DNA of 64,000 nt from Actinomadura_C alba. GTDB lineage: Bacteria > Actinomycetota > Actinomycetes > Streptosporangiales > Streptosporangiaceae. Under the pieces are notes generated by a model. It saw nothing but the letters and a program-made list of their open reading frames with translations, ran no database searches and was not told where the DNA came from. Positions 25,316-33,880 of this stretch are shown here, piece by piece (position 1 is the stretch's first letter; the number at the start of each line of letters is the position of its first letter). The stretch lies in NCBI RefSeq assembly GCF_039530285.1, contig NZ_BAAAOK010000006.1, positions 1-64,000 of the forward strand, in the 5' to 3' direction. Both the position numbers and the translations under genes were made by a program.

Positions 25316-26326
25316 TTGATACGCGCGCTGACGGCTCGTCGCATCGCGACGGCCGCGGCCTACGGAGGCGGCGGGCTCACCGCACTGGGCGGGTTGACCT
25401 TCGGGCTACTGGTGATCGAGGCGAAGCTGGCCAGAAGGATCATTCAGGCGACCCCCAACGGGGACCCGCCGGTCGCCGACCGGGTCTACGGCGCGTCGCT
25501 GCCGGGTTCCCCCGTCTCCTTCGTCATGATGGGCGATTCCACCGCCGCCGGCCTCGGCGTGCTCGACCCGGGCGAGACACCGGCGGCGCTGCTGGCCACC
25601 GGGCTGTCCGCGATCGCCGTGCGGCCCGTCCTGCTGACCACCGTCGCCAGATCAGGGTCACGATCCGAGGCCCTGCCCGACCAGATCGCCGACGCGCTGC
25701 GAGCCGCTCCCGACATCGTCGTGATCATGATCGGGGCCAACGACGTCACCGCCCGTGTCTCGCCCGCCGAGTCCGTACGCCATCTGGACGACGCGGTCCG
25801 ACGACTGCGCGACGAGGGCTGCGAGGTGGTCGTCGGCACCTGCCCCGACCTGGGCTCGGTCAAACCTGTGATGCAACCCCTGCGTTGGGTGGCACAGCGG
25901 GCCAGCAGGCAGCTCGCGGCCGCGCAGACCATCGCCGTCGTCGAGCGCGGCGGCCGGTCGGTCTCGCTCGGTGACCTCCTGGGCGGCGAGTTCGCGGCCG
26001 ACCCGCTCGAGATGTTCAGCGCGGACCGCTACCACCCGTCCGCCAGGGGATACGCCGCGGCCGCGGCGGCGCTCCTGCCCTCGATGGCAGCGGCGCTTGA
26101 GCTGGAGCCGGAGGCAGAGACACTGCCGGACGTCCGGCGCGGCGAGGGAGTTCTGCCGGTCTACCTCGCCGCCGCCGAGGCCGCCGAAGAGCCCGGCACC
26201 GAGGTCTCGGCCACCCGCGTCGCCGGCCGGGAACGCGGCCCGAGGGGCCGGTGGGCCACGCTGCTGAGACGCCGTCAGCTCGCCCAGCGGACGGGGCCGG
26301 AGGACACCGCACCGGCGGCCCCGTGA
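25316..26326 (+). CDS. Membrane-anchored SGNH/GDSL hydrolase
   Basis: A serine esterase/lipase-type protein of 336 residues with an N-terminal membrane helix (about 12-35, Gly/Ala/Leu-rich). The SGNH blocks are complete: S75 in GDSTAAGLG, GAND block in IMIGANDVT, and the C-terminal D-x-x-H in DRYHPSARG. The last 80 residues are charged and low in order. The start is TTG at 25316; no better in-frame codon fits the membrane helix. Two open possibilities are cell-envelope lipid or glycan deacylation; nothing in the context decides. Confidence 0.85.
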   Translation: MIRALTARRIATAAAYGGGGLTALGGLTFGLLVIEAKLARRIIQATPNGDPPVADRVYGASLPGSPVSFVMMGDSTAAGLGVLDPGETPAALLATGLSAIAVRPVLLTTVARSGSRSEALPDQIADALRAAPDIVVIMIGANDVTARVSPAESVRHLDDAVRRLRDEGCEVVVGTCPDLGSVKPVMQPLRWVAQRASRQLAAAQTIAVVERGGRSVSLGDLLGGEFAADPLEMFSADRYHPSARGYAAAAAALLPSMAAALELEPEAETLPDVRRGEGVLPVYLAAAEAAEEPGTEVSATRVAGRERGPRGRWATLLRRRQLAQRTGPEDTAPAAP

Positions 26327-26479
26327 ACCGCCGGACCCGCGCTCTGCAGAAGGTCCGGCCGCGGGCATGGCGGACCCGGCGTGTACGGGAGGCGCGTCAC
26401 CGGTTAGGTTGCAGATGTACCCACGGGTAACCCAGCCGAGACGACCCGTGGTGCCCAGCCGAGACAAGGAGACCACCCC

Positions 26480-27700
26480 ATGGCCGAGGCCGTCATTGTC
26501 GCCACCGCCCGATCACCCATCGGACGCGCGTTCAAGGGATCGCTGAAGGAACTGCGTCCCGACGACATCACCGTCCAGATGGTCCGGGCTGCGCTGGCCA
26601 AGGTCCCGCAGCTCGACCCGGCCGACATCGACGACCTGCTGCTCGGCTGCGGCCTCCCCGGTGGCGAGCAGGGCTTCAACATGGCCCGGGTGGTCGCCGT
26701 GCTGCTCGGCTACGACAACGTGCCCGGCGCCACGATCACCCGCTACTGCTCGTCGTCTCTGCAGACCACCCGGATGGCCTTCCACGCGATCAAGGCAGGC
26801 GAGGCCGACATCATCATCTCGGCCGGCGTCGAGATGGTGAGCCGCTTCGTCAAGGGCAGCAGCGACTCGGGCCAGGACACCCAGAACCCGCTCTTCGCCG
26901 ACGCCACCGCGCGTACAGCCAAGGTGGCCGAGGGAGGCGCGGACGTCTGGCACGACCCGCGTGGGGACGGGGAGATCCCGGACGTCTACATCGCCATGGG
27001 CCAGACCGCGGAGAACGTCGCGGCACTGCGCGGCGTGAGCCGGCAGGCGCAGGACGAGTTCGGCGTCCGGTCGCAGAACCTCGCCGAGAAGGCCCTGGCC
27101 AACGGATTCTGGGAGCGGGACATCACCCCGGTCGAGCTGCCCGACGGCTCGACCGTCGCCAAGGACGACGGCCCCCGGGCGGGCACGACGCTCGAGAAGG
27201 TGGCGGAGCTGAAGCCGGTGTTCCGCCCGGACGGCACCGTGACCGCCGGTAACTGCTGTCCCCTCAACGACGGCGCTGCCGCTCTTGTGATCATGAGCGA
27301 CACCAAGGCCGCCGAGCTGGGCATCACGCCACTGGCCCGGGTGGTCTCCACCGGCGTGTCGGCGCTGTCGCCGGAGATCATGGGCCTGGGCCCGGTGGAG
27401 GCCTCCCGCAAGGCGCTCGCCAAGGCGGGCATGACCATCGGTGACATCGACCTGGTCGAGATCAATGAGGCGTTCGCCGCTCAGGTCCTGCCCTCGGCCG
27501 ACGAGCTGGGCGTGGACATCGACCGGCTGAACGTCAACGGCGGCGCCATCGCGGTGGGGCACCCGTTCGGCATGACCGGCGCGCGCATCTCCACGACGCT
27601 GATCAACAGCCTGCGTTTCCACGACAAGCAGTTCGGTCTCGAGACCATGTGCGTCGGCGGCGGGCAGGGAATGGCCATGGTCGTGGAGCGCCTCAGCTGA
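26480..27700 (+). CDS. Acetyl-CoA C-acetyltransferase (thiolase)
   Basis: Thiolase-fold enzyme, 406 residues, for acetoacetyl-CoA formation or beta-oxidation thiolysis. All catalytic groups are visible: the acyl-accepting C90 in TRYCSSSLQT, the EINEAFAAQ segment, H361 in GHPFGMTGAR, and the proton-transfer C391 in CVGGGQGMA. AAGGAGACCACCCC precedes the ATG. It is monocistronic by appearance, with no acyl-CoA dehydrogenase or hydratase gene adjacent, so the direction of use is open. Confidence 0.94.
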   Translation: MAEAVIVATARSPIGRAFKGSLKELRPDDITVQMVRAALAKVPQLDPADIDDLLLGCGLPGGEQGFNMARVVAVLLGYDNVPGATITRYCSSSLQTTRMAFHAIKAGEADIIISAGVEMVSRFVKGSSDSGQDTQNPLFADATARTAKVAEGGADVWHDPRGDGEIPDVYIAMGQTAENVAALRGVSRQAQDEFGVRSQNLAEKALANGFWERDITPVELPDGSTVAKDDGPRAGTTLEKVAELKPVFRPDGTVTAGNCCPLNDGAAALVIMSDTKAAELGITPLARVVSTGVSALSPEIMGLGPVEASRKALAKAGMTIGDIDLVEINEAFAAQVLPSADELGVDIDRLNVNGGAIAVGHPFGMTGARISTTLINSLRFHDKQFGLETMCVGGGQGMAMVVERLS

Positions 27701-27861
27701 CCCAGCGGACGACCTTGTACAGGGGACGAATCGCCGGGTAATGGGTGTGCCCGGTCATAGATGATCTACTCAACGTGACAGAGAGGTCCCCCTTGGGGGC
27801 TTGTCTCATCCCACGACCTGTTGCAGAGTCAGCAGAAAGGTACAGCGACCTGGAGGTGCCG

Positions 27862-28089
27862 ATGTCTTTGAACCACTCACCGGAGACGCATAGGAACCTG
27901 ATCGCACGCATCCCATCAGTCACAGGACGTGACATCACCGAGTGGTTCACCGCCATCGAGAACGGACCCGCCTTCCTCCGCTGTGACGAGCGGTCGAACT
28001 GGCTCGCCGACGAGCACGGCATCTCCCACGGCTACGCGACGGCCCTGGTGCGCGAGCACGAGCGGCAGCGCCGTCAGCGCCACTACTGA
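27862..28089 (+). CDS. DUF4287 small protein
   Basis: A 75-residue, charged protein with TGGAGG five bases before ATG 27862. It matches the DUF4287 pattern: an ETHRNLIARIPSVTGRDITEWF opening, a WLADEHGISHGYATALVREHE middle, and a basic end. It is predicted helical and cytoplasmic. In other bacteria this domain is often fused to DUF5655; here it is alone. Function is unknown. An in-frame upstream extension exists but lacks family similarity and is left out. Confidence 0.8.
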   Translation: MSLNHSPETHRNLIARIPSVTGRDITEWFTAIENGPAFLRCDERSNWLADEHGISHGYATALVREHERQRRQRHY

Positions 28090-28113
28090 CTTCGCTCTCG
28101 GCCCCGACGTCGA

Positions 28114-28149
28114 GACGCCCTGCACCCGCCGAGGCGGGCGCAGGGCGTC
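28114..28149. terminator. Bidirectional terminator
   Basis: A 17-bp stem with one mismatch (GACGCCCTGCACCCGCC against GGCGGGCGCAGGGCGTC) and a minimal loop lies between the convergent DUF4287 and BI-1 genes. Short direct repeats of GGGCGTCCGTGT and GTGTGTCGGG follow at about 28143-28200. Confidence 0.82.
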
Positions 28150-28202
28150 CGTGTTCGTCCGGGGCGTCCGTGTGTCGGGACGCCGGTTCGGTGTGTCGGG
28201 CG

Positions 28203-28985
28203 TCAGTCCCGGCCGGAGAAGTACGACAGGAAGCGCAGCATCTCGAGGTAGATCCACACGAGGCTGAGCGTGAGCCCGAAGGCGCAGTACCAGGCGAACT
28301 TCTCCGGAGCGCGGGCGGCGACGCCCTTCTCGACCGCGTCGAAGTCGAGCAGCAGGAAGAAGCAGCCGACGAGGATCGCGACGATGCTGAAGACGTAGGC
28401 GATGGGGTTGCCCGGGTCGCGGATGCCGATGCCCTCATCGGCGCCGAAGACCTGGAACAGCAGGTTGACCAGCATCAGCCCGACCAGCGCGAAGCCGGCC
28501 GCGATGACGTACCGGGTGAACTTCGGCGTCACCCGGATGATTTTGAAGGCGTGCACGGCCAGCATCGCCCCGAAGGCGAGCGCTGTGCCGATGATCGCCT
28601 GGAAGACCACTCCGTTGTAAAGATCGTTGTAGGCGTGGCTGACGATCCCGACGGAGACGCCGTACGCGGCCGCGAAGCCCAGCGCGAGCGGGGCGTTCGC
28701 CTTGTTGCCGAATGTCATGATCGCCCAGAACACGATGCCCACGAGCAGTGAGCCGATGGCGACGATCGGCGGCGGGTTCAGCGCCCACGCCACCGCCCCG
28801 GCGATCACAAGGGTGCCGAGCATCAGGAAACCGCGAACGACGACGTCGTCCACGGTCATGGGCCGACCGGTCGGTGGCGCGTACGCCGGCGCGTTGTACA
28901 TGTCCTGCAGTTGCTGCGGGCTCGGGGCCGGTCCCTGCCGCCCGAACGCACCACGCCCGGAGAAGGCGGGGTTCCTGCTCTCCAT
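28203..28985 (-). CDS. Bax inhibitor-1/YccA family membrane protein
   Basis: A 260-residue, seven-helix membrane protein of the BI-1 (TMBIM) family. A Pro/Gln-rich cytoplasmic N-terminus (about 1-48, with PQQLQDMYNAP) is followed by seven hydrophobic segments starting at VVRGFLMLGTLVIAG. Actinobacterial members carry this same extended N-terminus. Bacterial relatives have been linked to proton-dependent Ca2+ leak or membrane protease control; the local role is unknown. ATG 28985 has GGAGG eight bases upstream; GTG 28997 is an alternative. Confidence 0.9.
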   Translation of the reverse strand: MESRNPAFSGRGAFGRQGPAPSPQQLQDMYNAPAYAPPTGRPMTVDDVVVRGFLMLGTLVIAGAVAWALNPPPIVAIGSLLVGIVFWAIMTFGNKANAPLALGFAAAYGVSVGIVSHAYNDLYNGVVFQAIIGTALAFGAMLAVHAFKIIRVTPKFTRYVIAAGFALVGLMLVNLLFQVFGADEGIGIRDPGNPIAYVFSIVAILVGCFFLLLDFDAVEKGVAARAPEKFAWYCAFGLTLSLVWIYLEMLRFLSYFSGRD

Positions 28986-29080
28986 CACTGCCTCCACGCT
29001 TCTGGCTCTCTGACCAGTCTAGACGCCCGACGGGCCCCTTTCGTTCCCCTGTCGCGTGACGGCTGTGCATCGAATTGGCG

Positions 29081-29154
29081 TGCCCCCGGTCGGACTCGAA
29101 CCGACACCTTTGGCCCTTTTAGGGGGCCTGCCTCTGCCGTTGGGCTACGGGGGC
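29081..29154 (-). tRNA. Unusual class-I tRNA-like gene, predicted anticodon UAA
   Basis: 74 bases fold as a cloverleaf: acceptor GCCCCCG/CGGGGGC with discriminator A; a 3-bp D stem (GCC/GGC) with GG in the loop; anticodon stem GGCCC/GGGCC around loop CCTAAAA; a short variable region; T arm GTCGG-TTCGAGT-CCGAC. No CCA is encoded. Counting the seven-base loop gives anticodon UAA, which would read UUA (Leu), but tRNA-Leu is class II with a long variable arm and this is class I, and position 33 is C where U is nearly invariant. The acceptor stem resembles that of actinobacterial tRNA-Glu (recollection). The isotype is therefore unassigned. Confidence 0.72.
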
Positions 29155-29432
29155 GCGGCAATCATACCGTTGATACACGAATAGCAAGGCCTCCGGAAAA
29201 CGAACAGCATTCCATTCTGTATTGGCCGAGCCGGACGGAAACCGCCTCGCCGGGTCAGACCGTTATTCTGCTGAAAACTGGTGAAAACAGGCGAGTTGCT
29301 CTGACTAAGCCGCAGGTGGCACCCATGATCACATACCCACGCCCTCGCACCGCCAGCCGTGACGGGCTATTTTTGACCAATGCCCGAAACTAATCTTACG
29401 AAAACCGAAACCCGGGTTAGGTAAACAGCGCT

Positions 29433-30710
29433 TCAACGCCTGTAGACGGCCCTGTGTTCGACCATGGTTTCACCGGCACGCCCTTCACGATCACGGCGTA
29501 CGGCGTAGATCTCATGAACGCCGATGCGGCCGCTCTCACAGGCCAGCGCCGAGGCGGCCAGATAGAGCAGCCACACCCGGGCCCTGCCGGGAGTGGCCAG
29601 CGCACCGCACTCGGCCCAGTGCCGCTGGAGATTCGCGGCCCATGCCCGAAATGTCCGGGCATGGTGCTCTCTGAGCGCGCTGATGCCGCGGATCTCCAAT
29701 CCGCCCTCTTCGAGCGCCGTGACGATCTCACCCAGCGGCCGCAGTTCGGCGTTCTCGGGGAACATGTAACTGGTGGTGAAGGTCCTGCGCACCGGGTGCG
29801 GACCGGGTCGGCGCACCATCTGCTGGACGAGCAGCCGGCCGCCGGGCGCGAGAAGCTCGTAGAGCCGGGGAACGATGGAGCCGGAGTTCAGCAGGTCGGC
29901 CTGCTCGGTCCCGGCCAGACCCGCGATGGCGTCGTACTGCCCGTCTCCCACGGCGTGGAGGTCCCCGACCCGGACGTCGACCCGGTCGGCCAGCCCGGCT
30001 TGCGACGCCCGCTGCCTGAGATGTTCCGCCTGCCGCTGCGACTGGGCCAGTGTGACGACCCGTACGCCGTGCTCCGCCGCCGCGTACAGGCTGAACGATC
30101 CCCACCCACGGCTCAGGTCGAACAACCGCGCTCCCGGCGCCAGGCCCAGCCGCGCCGCCATCGCGGCGTGCGCGAGCCCCTGGGCGTGGTCGAGATCCAC
30201 CGCGTCGTCCCAGAGCGCACAGCCATAGGCCATGGTGGGCCCGAGCATTCGCTCGAAGAAAACCGGGTCCACCGCGAGAGGGCCGTCGGCGACCTGCCCG
30301 CGGCGGCCGACGGGGAACTCCTCCGGCGGGGCCTTGGGTTCGGGCCCCACCGCCCCGAGCATCACCGCCGACCGCACGATCTCACGCTTGTCGTCGCTGC
30401 TCAGCCGGATCGGCTGGTCACCGATGCGCATGACCCGCTGTACGGCCCCAAGGGCGGCGAAGACGTCGCCCTCGATATCGAGATCTCCCGCGATATACGC
30501 CCGTACCAGGCCGATCTCACCCGGTTTCCACAACAGCCGGCGAAGGGCGCGGCGGTGCCGGATCACGAAGGTGGGGGCGGTGGCCGGGCCGATCACGCTG
30601 CCGTCCCAGGCGCGTACCCGGATGGGCAGTTCGCTCCCCCGGGCGTCCTCCGTACCGAGCAGGATCCGGACCAGCAATGGGGCCAGCCGGGAGGCAGCGC
30701 CGTCCTGCAT
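29433..30710 (-). CDS. CFA-synthase-like SAM-dependent methyltransferase
   Basis: A cyclopropane-fatty-acyl-phospholipid synthase-type protein, 425 residues from ATG 30710, which has GGAGGAA six bases upstream. The N-terminal domain (about 1-130) matches the family (FVIRHRRALRRLL, GLVRAYIAGDLDIEGD), and residues about 170-420 form the methyltransferase. The SAM loop is altered: FDLSRGWGSF replaces the usual DIGCGWG, and the segment normally reading MFEHV is LAGTEQAD. It may be a divergent or impaired paralogue. The reading frame is open upstream through an NDH-2 fragment, so a longer fused product is possible. A low-GC stretch lies downstream (about 29155-29430), next to the tRNA-like gene. 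Confidence 0.8.
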   Translation of the reverse strand: MQDGAASRLAPLLVRILLGTEDARGSELPIRVRAWDGSVIGPATAPTFVIRHRRALRRLLWKPGEIGLVRAYIAGDLDIEGDVFAALGAVQRVMRIGDQPIRLSSDDKREIVRSAVMLGAVGPEPKAPPEEFPVGRRGQVADGPLAVDPVFFERMLGPTMAYGCALWDDAVDLDHAQGLAHAAMAARLGLAPGARLFDLSRGWGSFSLYAAAEHGVRVVTLAQSQRQAEHLRQRASQAGLADRVDVRVGDLHAVGDGQYDAIAGLAGTEQADLLNSGSIVPRLYELLAPGGRLLVQQMVRRPGPHPVRRTFTTSYMFPENAELRPLGEIVTALEEGGLEIRGISALREHHARTFRAWAANLQRHWAECGALATPGRARVWLLYLAASALACESGRIGVHEIYAVRRDREGRAGETMVEHRAVYRR

Positions 30711-30749
30711 TCGGCTTCCTCCCTCCGCCGGCTGGTCCGGACGCCTCCC

Positions 30750-31258
30750 CGCCGCCGGCTCGAACTCCTGCCGCGGACGCTGCAACGCGCCCAGCGACAC
30801 GGTCTCCCGGCGGAACGGCAACGCGAGGGTCCAGTCGGCCGCCACGCGGATCTTTCGGTTGAGCGTGGGCATCCGAGACAGATGGTAAGTGCGGTGGAGT
30901 AGCCATGCGAAAGGCCCCTTGAGCCTGACGCCGTAGATCTGCGCCACGCCCTGATGCAGGCCCAGGCCGGCGACCGACCCCGCGTACGCGTGCTTGTACG
31001 AGCTCATCGGCTTTCCGTGCAGGTCAGCGACCAGGTTGTCGGCCAAGCGCTTGGCCTGGCGGACGGCGTGCTGGGCGTTCGGCGCGCACGGGGAGCCCGG
31101 TTTCGTGAGATCGGGCACACGTTGTCACCGGCGGCGAAGGCCTCCGTCACGCCCTCGACGGTGAGCTCCACGGTGGTCTTGATCCGGTTCTTCATGTCGA
31201 GCGGTCGTGACCCATGCCCGAGCCGGTACCCGGGTGAGGCCTTTCGACCCGGCGTCCA
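30750..31258 (-). pseudogene. NADH dehydrogenase (NDH-2) C-terminal remnant
   Basis: Residues read in the CFA frame from 31118 (PDLTKPGSPCAPNAQHAVRQ, then YGVRLKGPFAWLLHRTYHLS and ADWTLALPFRRE) are the C-terminal third of a type-II NADH dehydrogenase. Just upstream in another frame, 31258 to about 31115 gives PLDMKNRIKTTVELTVEG and FAAGD, the preceding NDH-2 segment ending at its flavin-binding motif. The two are separated by a frameshift near 31113-31122. The N-terminal two thirds are absent, and the gene's own stop is gone, so the frame runs into the methyltransferase. From 31259 to 31513 nothing recognisable remains except a CAGCGAACTC direct duplication (31301-31320). Confidence 0.8.
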
Positions 31259-31513
31259 GCGCGCGATGGCGGGGCCGATTCCGCGAATACCGCCGCTTTC
31301 CAGCGAACTCCAGCGAACTCCGGCGTGCGGCGGAGCATCACACCAGATGCGCGAATCCGCTGAGGTGGGCGCGGGCGAGCGCGCCGGGGTCCCTCGGGAT
31401 CACGGCGAGCCCCGGCATGGGGACCGGCAGGGGCGGGCGCGGGCAGGGCCGGACGGGGGCGCCAAGCGGGACGTACCGCTTGGCCAAGGCCCTGCCCCGC
31501 AGCCGAACGCGGA

Positions 31514-32338
31514 TCAGGCCGGCAGCGAGCGGTCTCGTGCGCGGGTGAAGACCGCGTCGAGCATCGCCTCGGTGACCCGGCCGGTGAAGGTGTTCTGCTG
31601 ACTGGGGTGATAGCAACCCAGCAGGAGCACGCCGCCCGTGGGCGAGGTCAGTTCCACCTCGGCGCCGTGGCCGAACGCGGGTCGCGGCCGGGGCAGATCG
31701 AACCCGGCCTCTTTCAGGGCCGGCCAGATGCCCTGCCACGCGAAGCCGCCGAGTGCCACGATCACCCGGACGTCGCGCGCCGTCTCGGCGATCTCTCTGG
31801 TCAGCCAGGGCAGGCAGGTCGCGCGTTCGACCGGCGTCGGCTTGTTGTCCGGTGGCGCGCAGCGGACGGTGGCGAGCATGCGGGCGCCGAGCAGCCGCTG
31901 GCCGTCGCCCGCGTGGGTGCTCAGCGGGCTCGCGGCCAGCCCGGTCCGGTACAGGGAGGCGAAGAGCCAGTCGCCGGAGCGGTCGCCGGTGAAGATCCGG
32001 CCGGTACGGTTTCCGCCGTGGGCCGCGGGCGCCAGGCCGACGATCAGGATGCGCGGAGCCTCATCGCCCCATCCCGCGATCGGGCGGCCCCAGTAGGTCT
32101 CGTCGGCGAAGGCCCTGCGGCGTTCGACCGCGACCTTCTCCCGCCATTCGACGAGGCGCGGGCAGGCCCGGCAGACCGACTGCCGGGCGCACAGCTCGCC
32201 CAGTGCCGGAGCGCCGGCCGCCAGAGCCCGTACCTCGTCGGGCGTATGTGCCACCGGTGTGCCGGCCGACGCCGGGTCACCCGGCCACCCCGTGCCCGGC
32301 GGCACGTACGGCGCGTTGACGGGCTGCACGTTCGTCAC
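31514..32338 (-). CDS. Type-5 uracil-DNA glycosylase (UDGb)
   Basis: Removes uracil and other deaminated bases from DNA. 274 residues from GTG 32338. The family-5 motifs are present: GLAPAAHGGNRTGRIFTGD (motif A, no catalytic Asp/Asn of family 1) and CYHPSQQNTFTGR (motif B). Cysteines in CRACPRL, VRCAPP, and TCLPWL fit the 4Fe-4S cluster of this class. This glycosylase is common in high-GC actinobacteria, where cytosine deamination load is high. Longer upstream starts would add Arg/Pro-rich, low-complexity sequence and are disfavoured. Confidence 0.92.
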   Translation of the reverse strand: MTNVQPVNAPYVPPGTGWPGDPASAGTPVAHTPDEVRALAAGAPALGELCARQSVCRACPRLVEWREKVAVERRRAFADETYWGRPIAGWGDEAPRILIVGLAPAAHGGNRTGRIFTGDRSGDWLFASLYRTGLAASPLSTHAGDGQRLLGARMLATVRCAPPDNKPTPVERATCLPWLTREIAETARDVRVIVALGGFAWQGIWPALKEAGFDLPRPRPAFGHGAEVELTSPTGGVLLLGCYHPSQQNTFTGRVTEAMLDAVFTRARDRSLPA

Positions 32339-32420
32339 GGACCTCGCCTTCCCTCGATCACGGTGCCCGATGATCGGCGACGCGGATGCGGGCCAGGGCG
32401 ACCGCATGTCAACGATAGGG

Positions 32421-33428
32421 TCAGCCGCTCGTGCTCGGGCCGGGTGAAGCCGTCTCGCCGGGGGACTCGGTGCCGGAGGCCGGCGTGGTCGGGCGGGGTC
32501 CGCCGGACGGGAGCGGCTCTGGAGTGTTGGTCGACGGTACGCACGAGGGGTCGAGTGCGGCCGTGGGGTCCCCGTCCGGGAACGGGTCGCCCTCACCGAG
32601 GGGGCGCAGCGGTAGCGGGTAGGAGTTGGCGATCGGTGGGGGTCCGTCGCAAGGCCGCGCTCTCTTCAGCTCGAAACCGTTCGCCTCGTACGGTATCTGC
32701 AGCGGGTACCCGTTCTGGTCGTACAGCAGGACGCCTGTGAGAGGCCTGCCCTCCTTGGAGTAAGGCTGGATGTTCGAGATCCCGCTCAGGCGGTCATCGC
32801 CGCCCACCTGGGTCACCACGACCTGTGGGCCGGCCTGAGGTCGGGGGTCCGGCCCGGAGACGAGCGGCCAGCTCAGCACGGCGCCGACCGCCACCATGTT
32901 CAACACCCCCACACCGGCGCGCAAGGGCTTCGACAGTCCGCGATCGCGGCCTCGCACCCCGAGTACGACCGAGCCGACGGCCAGCGCCAGCAAGATCACA
33001 TAGTCTTCCGACTCCCACGGGTCGCGAACCGGCTGAGTGAGAGCCCTCCAGCCCAACAGCAGGAGGAAGGCGCGGGCGAGCCACCAGGCCGGCCGCAGCT
33101 CCCGCAGGTGATCCCATCCGGCCCGGTAGCCCTTGTTGTTCTCCACCATGTGCGTCAGGCGCGCCCTCAGCCGCCGCAGGGAATGCCGGGCCGTTCCGCG
33201 CTCGGCTCGGGTCGAGCCGGCCGCCCCGTAAGCCGCCCGCAGCTCCGCCGCATACGACTCGGGCACGCCGAGCCGGGCGACGAGCGGCTCCGTGGACTCG
33301 GCCGCGACCTCGGTCAGGTGCTCTTCCAGATCTTCGAGCAGCTCGTCGCGGTCCGGCTCCGGTACGTCGGCGAGAGCTCCGCGCACCGCCGCGGCGTAAT
33401 CCTCGATCTCTTGGGCTCGGCTGTTCAT
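32421..33428 (-). CDS. HAAS-domain membrane protein, PadR partner
   Basis: 335 residues. The N-terminal HAAS (DUF1700-like) domain spans about residues 5-70 (EIEDYAAAVRGAL, DELLEDLEEHL, LGVPESYAAELRAAY). Three or so transmembrane helices follow (about 117-135, 143-160, 170-190), then an extracytoplasmic domain and a Pro/Ser/Thr-rich tail. The start codon overlaps the padR stop (ATGA, 33425-33428), so the two are translationally coupled. HAAS-PadR pairs are a known module in which the membrane protein is thought to signal through or be controlled by PadR. The signal sensed is unknown. Confidence 0.85.
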   Translation of the reverse strand: MNSRAQEIEDYAAAVRGALADVPEPDRDELLEDLEEHLTEVAAESTEPLVARLGVPESYAAELRAAYGAAGSTRAERGTARHSLRRLRARLTHMVENNKGYRAGWDHLRELRPAWWLARAFLLLLGWRALTQPVRDPWESEDYVILLALAVGSVVLGVRGRDRGLSKPLRAGVGVLNMVAVGAVLSWPLVSGPDPRPQAGPQVVVTQVGGDDRLSGISNIQPYSKEGRPLTGVLLYDQNGYPLQIPYEANGFELKRARPCDGPPPIANSYPLPLRPLGEGDPFPDGDPTAALDPSCVPSTNTPEPLPSGGPRPTTPASGTESPGETASPGPSTSG

Positions 33429-33754
33429 CGCTTCTCCACGTCGTCGAGCATGTCGTTCATGGTCTGAGCGAAGGTGCCCCAGGTCTTGGCCGACCGCGCG
33501 AGCATGGTGCGGCCGGAGTCGTTGAGGCCGTAGTACTTACGGTGTGGGCCCTCCTCCGAGGGCACGACGTACGAGTTCAGTGCCCCGGCTTTGAAGAGAC
33601 GGCGCAACGTGCCGTACACCGAGGCGTCGCCGACGTCTTCTAGCCCGGCCTCGCGCAGCCGCCGCACGACGTCATAGCCGTAGCTGTCACTCCGGTCCAG
33701 GACCGCCAGCACGGCGAGGTCGAGCACTCCCTTGAGGAGCTGTGTCGTGTCCAT
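33425..33754 (-). CDS. PadR family transcriptional regulator
   Basis: 109 residues: a winged helix (LLKGVLDLAVLAVLDRSDSYGYDVVRRLREAG, then SVYGTLRRLFKAGAL) and a short C-terminal dimerisation helix, the small PadR-s2 form. The ATG at 33754 is preceded by AGGGAGAGG at good spacing. A 21-bp dyad lies 30 bp upstream (33784-33804), placed to overlap the promoter, so autoregulation is likely. It is coupled to the HAAS-domain gene. Confidence 0.93.
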   Translation of the reverse strand: MDTTQLLKGVLDLAVLAVLDRSDSYGYDVVRRLREAGLEDVGDASVYGTLRRLFKAGALNSYVVPSEEGPHRKYYGLNDSGRTMLARSAKTWGTFAQTMNDMLDDVEKR

Positions 33755-33783
33755 GACAGGTACCTCTCCCTATGCGATACACA

Positions 33784-33804
33784 GTACTACGCAATGCGCA
33801 GTAC
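33784..33804. promoter_or_regulatory. Candidate PadR operator dyad
   Basis: A 21-bp near-perfect palindrome: GTACTACGC, AAT in the centre, GCGCAGTAC, with a single mismatched pair besides the centre. A degenerate half-site repeat (ATGCGATACACAGTAC) sits just before it. It lies in the 126-bp region upstream of padR. Identification as the PadR site is inferred from position and symmetry. Confidence 0.55.
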
Positions 33805-33880
33805 CGCGCAAGAGGTAACAGACGCCCCGAACGAACCGCGGATTCTTCGCCGCCGGTGCCCTGGTCCGGGTCGAACGCCG

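Noticed and set aside
24762..25319. A plus-strand frame leading up to the SGNH gene
   Set aside because: It is antisense to cbs over much of its length and no domain is visible; its end overlaps the TTG start of the real gene.
27745..27861. An N-terminal extension of the DUF4287 gene
   Set aside because: A well-spaced TGGAGG before ATG 27862 and the family boundary support the short form; the extension spans a CCCCC/GGGGG hairpin.
31004..31195. A short minus-strand frame beginning MKNRIKTT
   Set aside because: It is the frameshifted middle piece of the NDH-2 remnant and not an independent gene.
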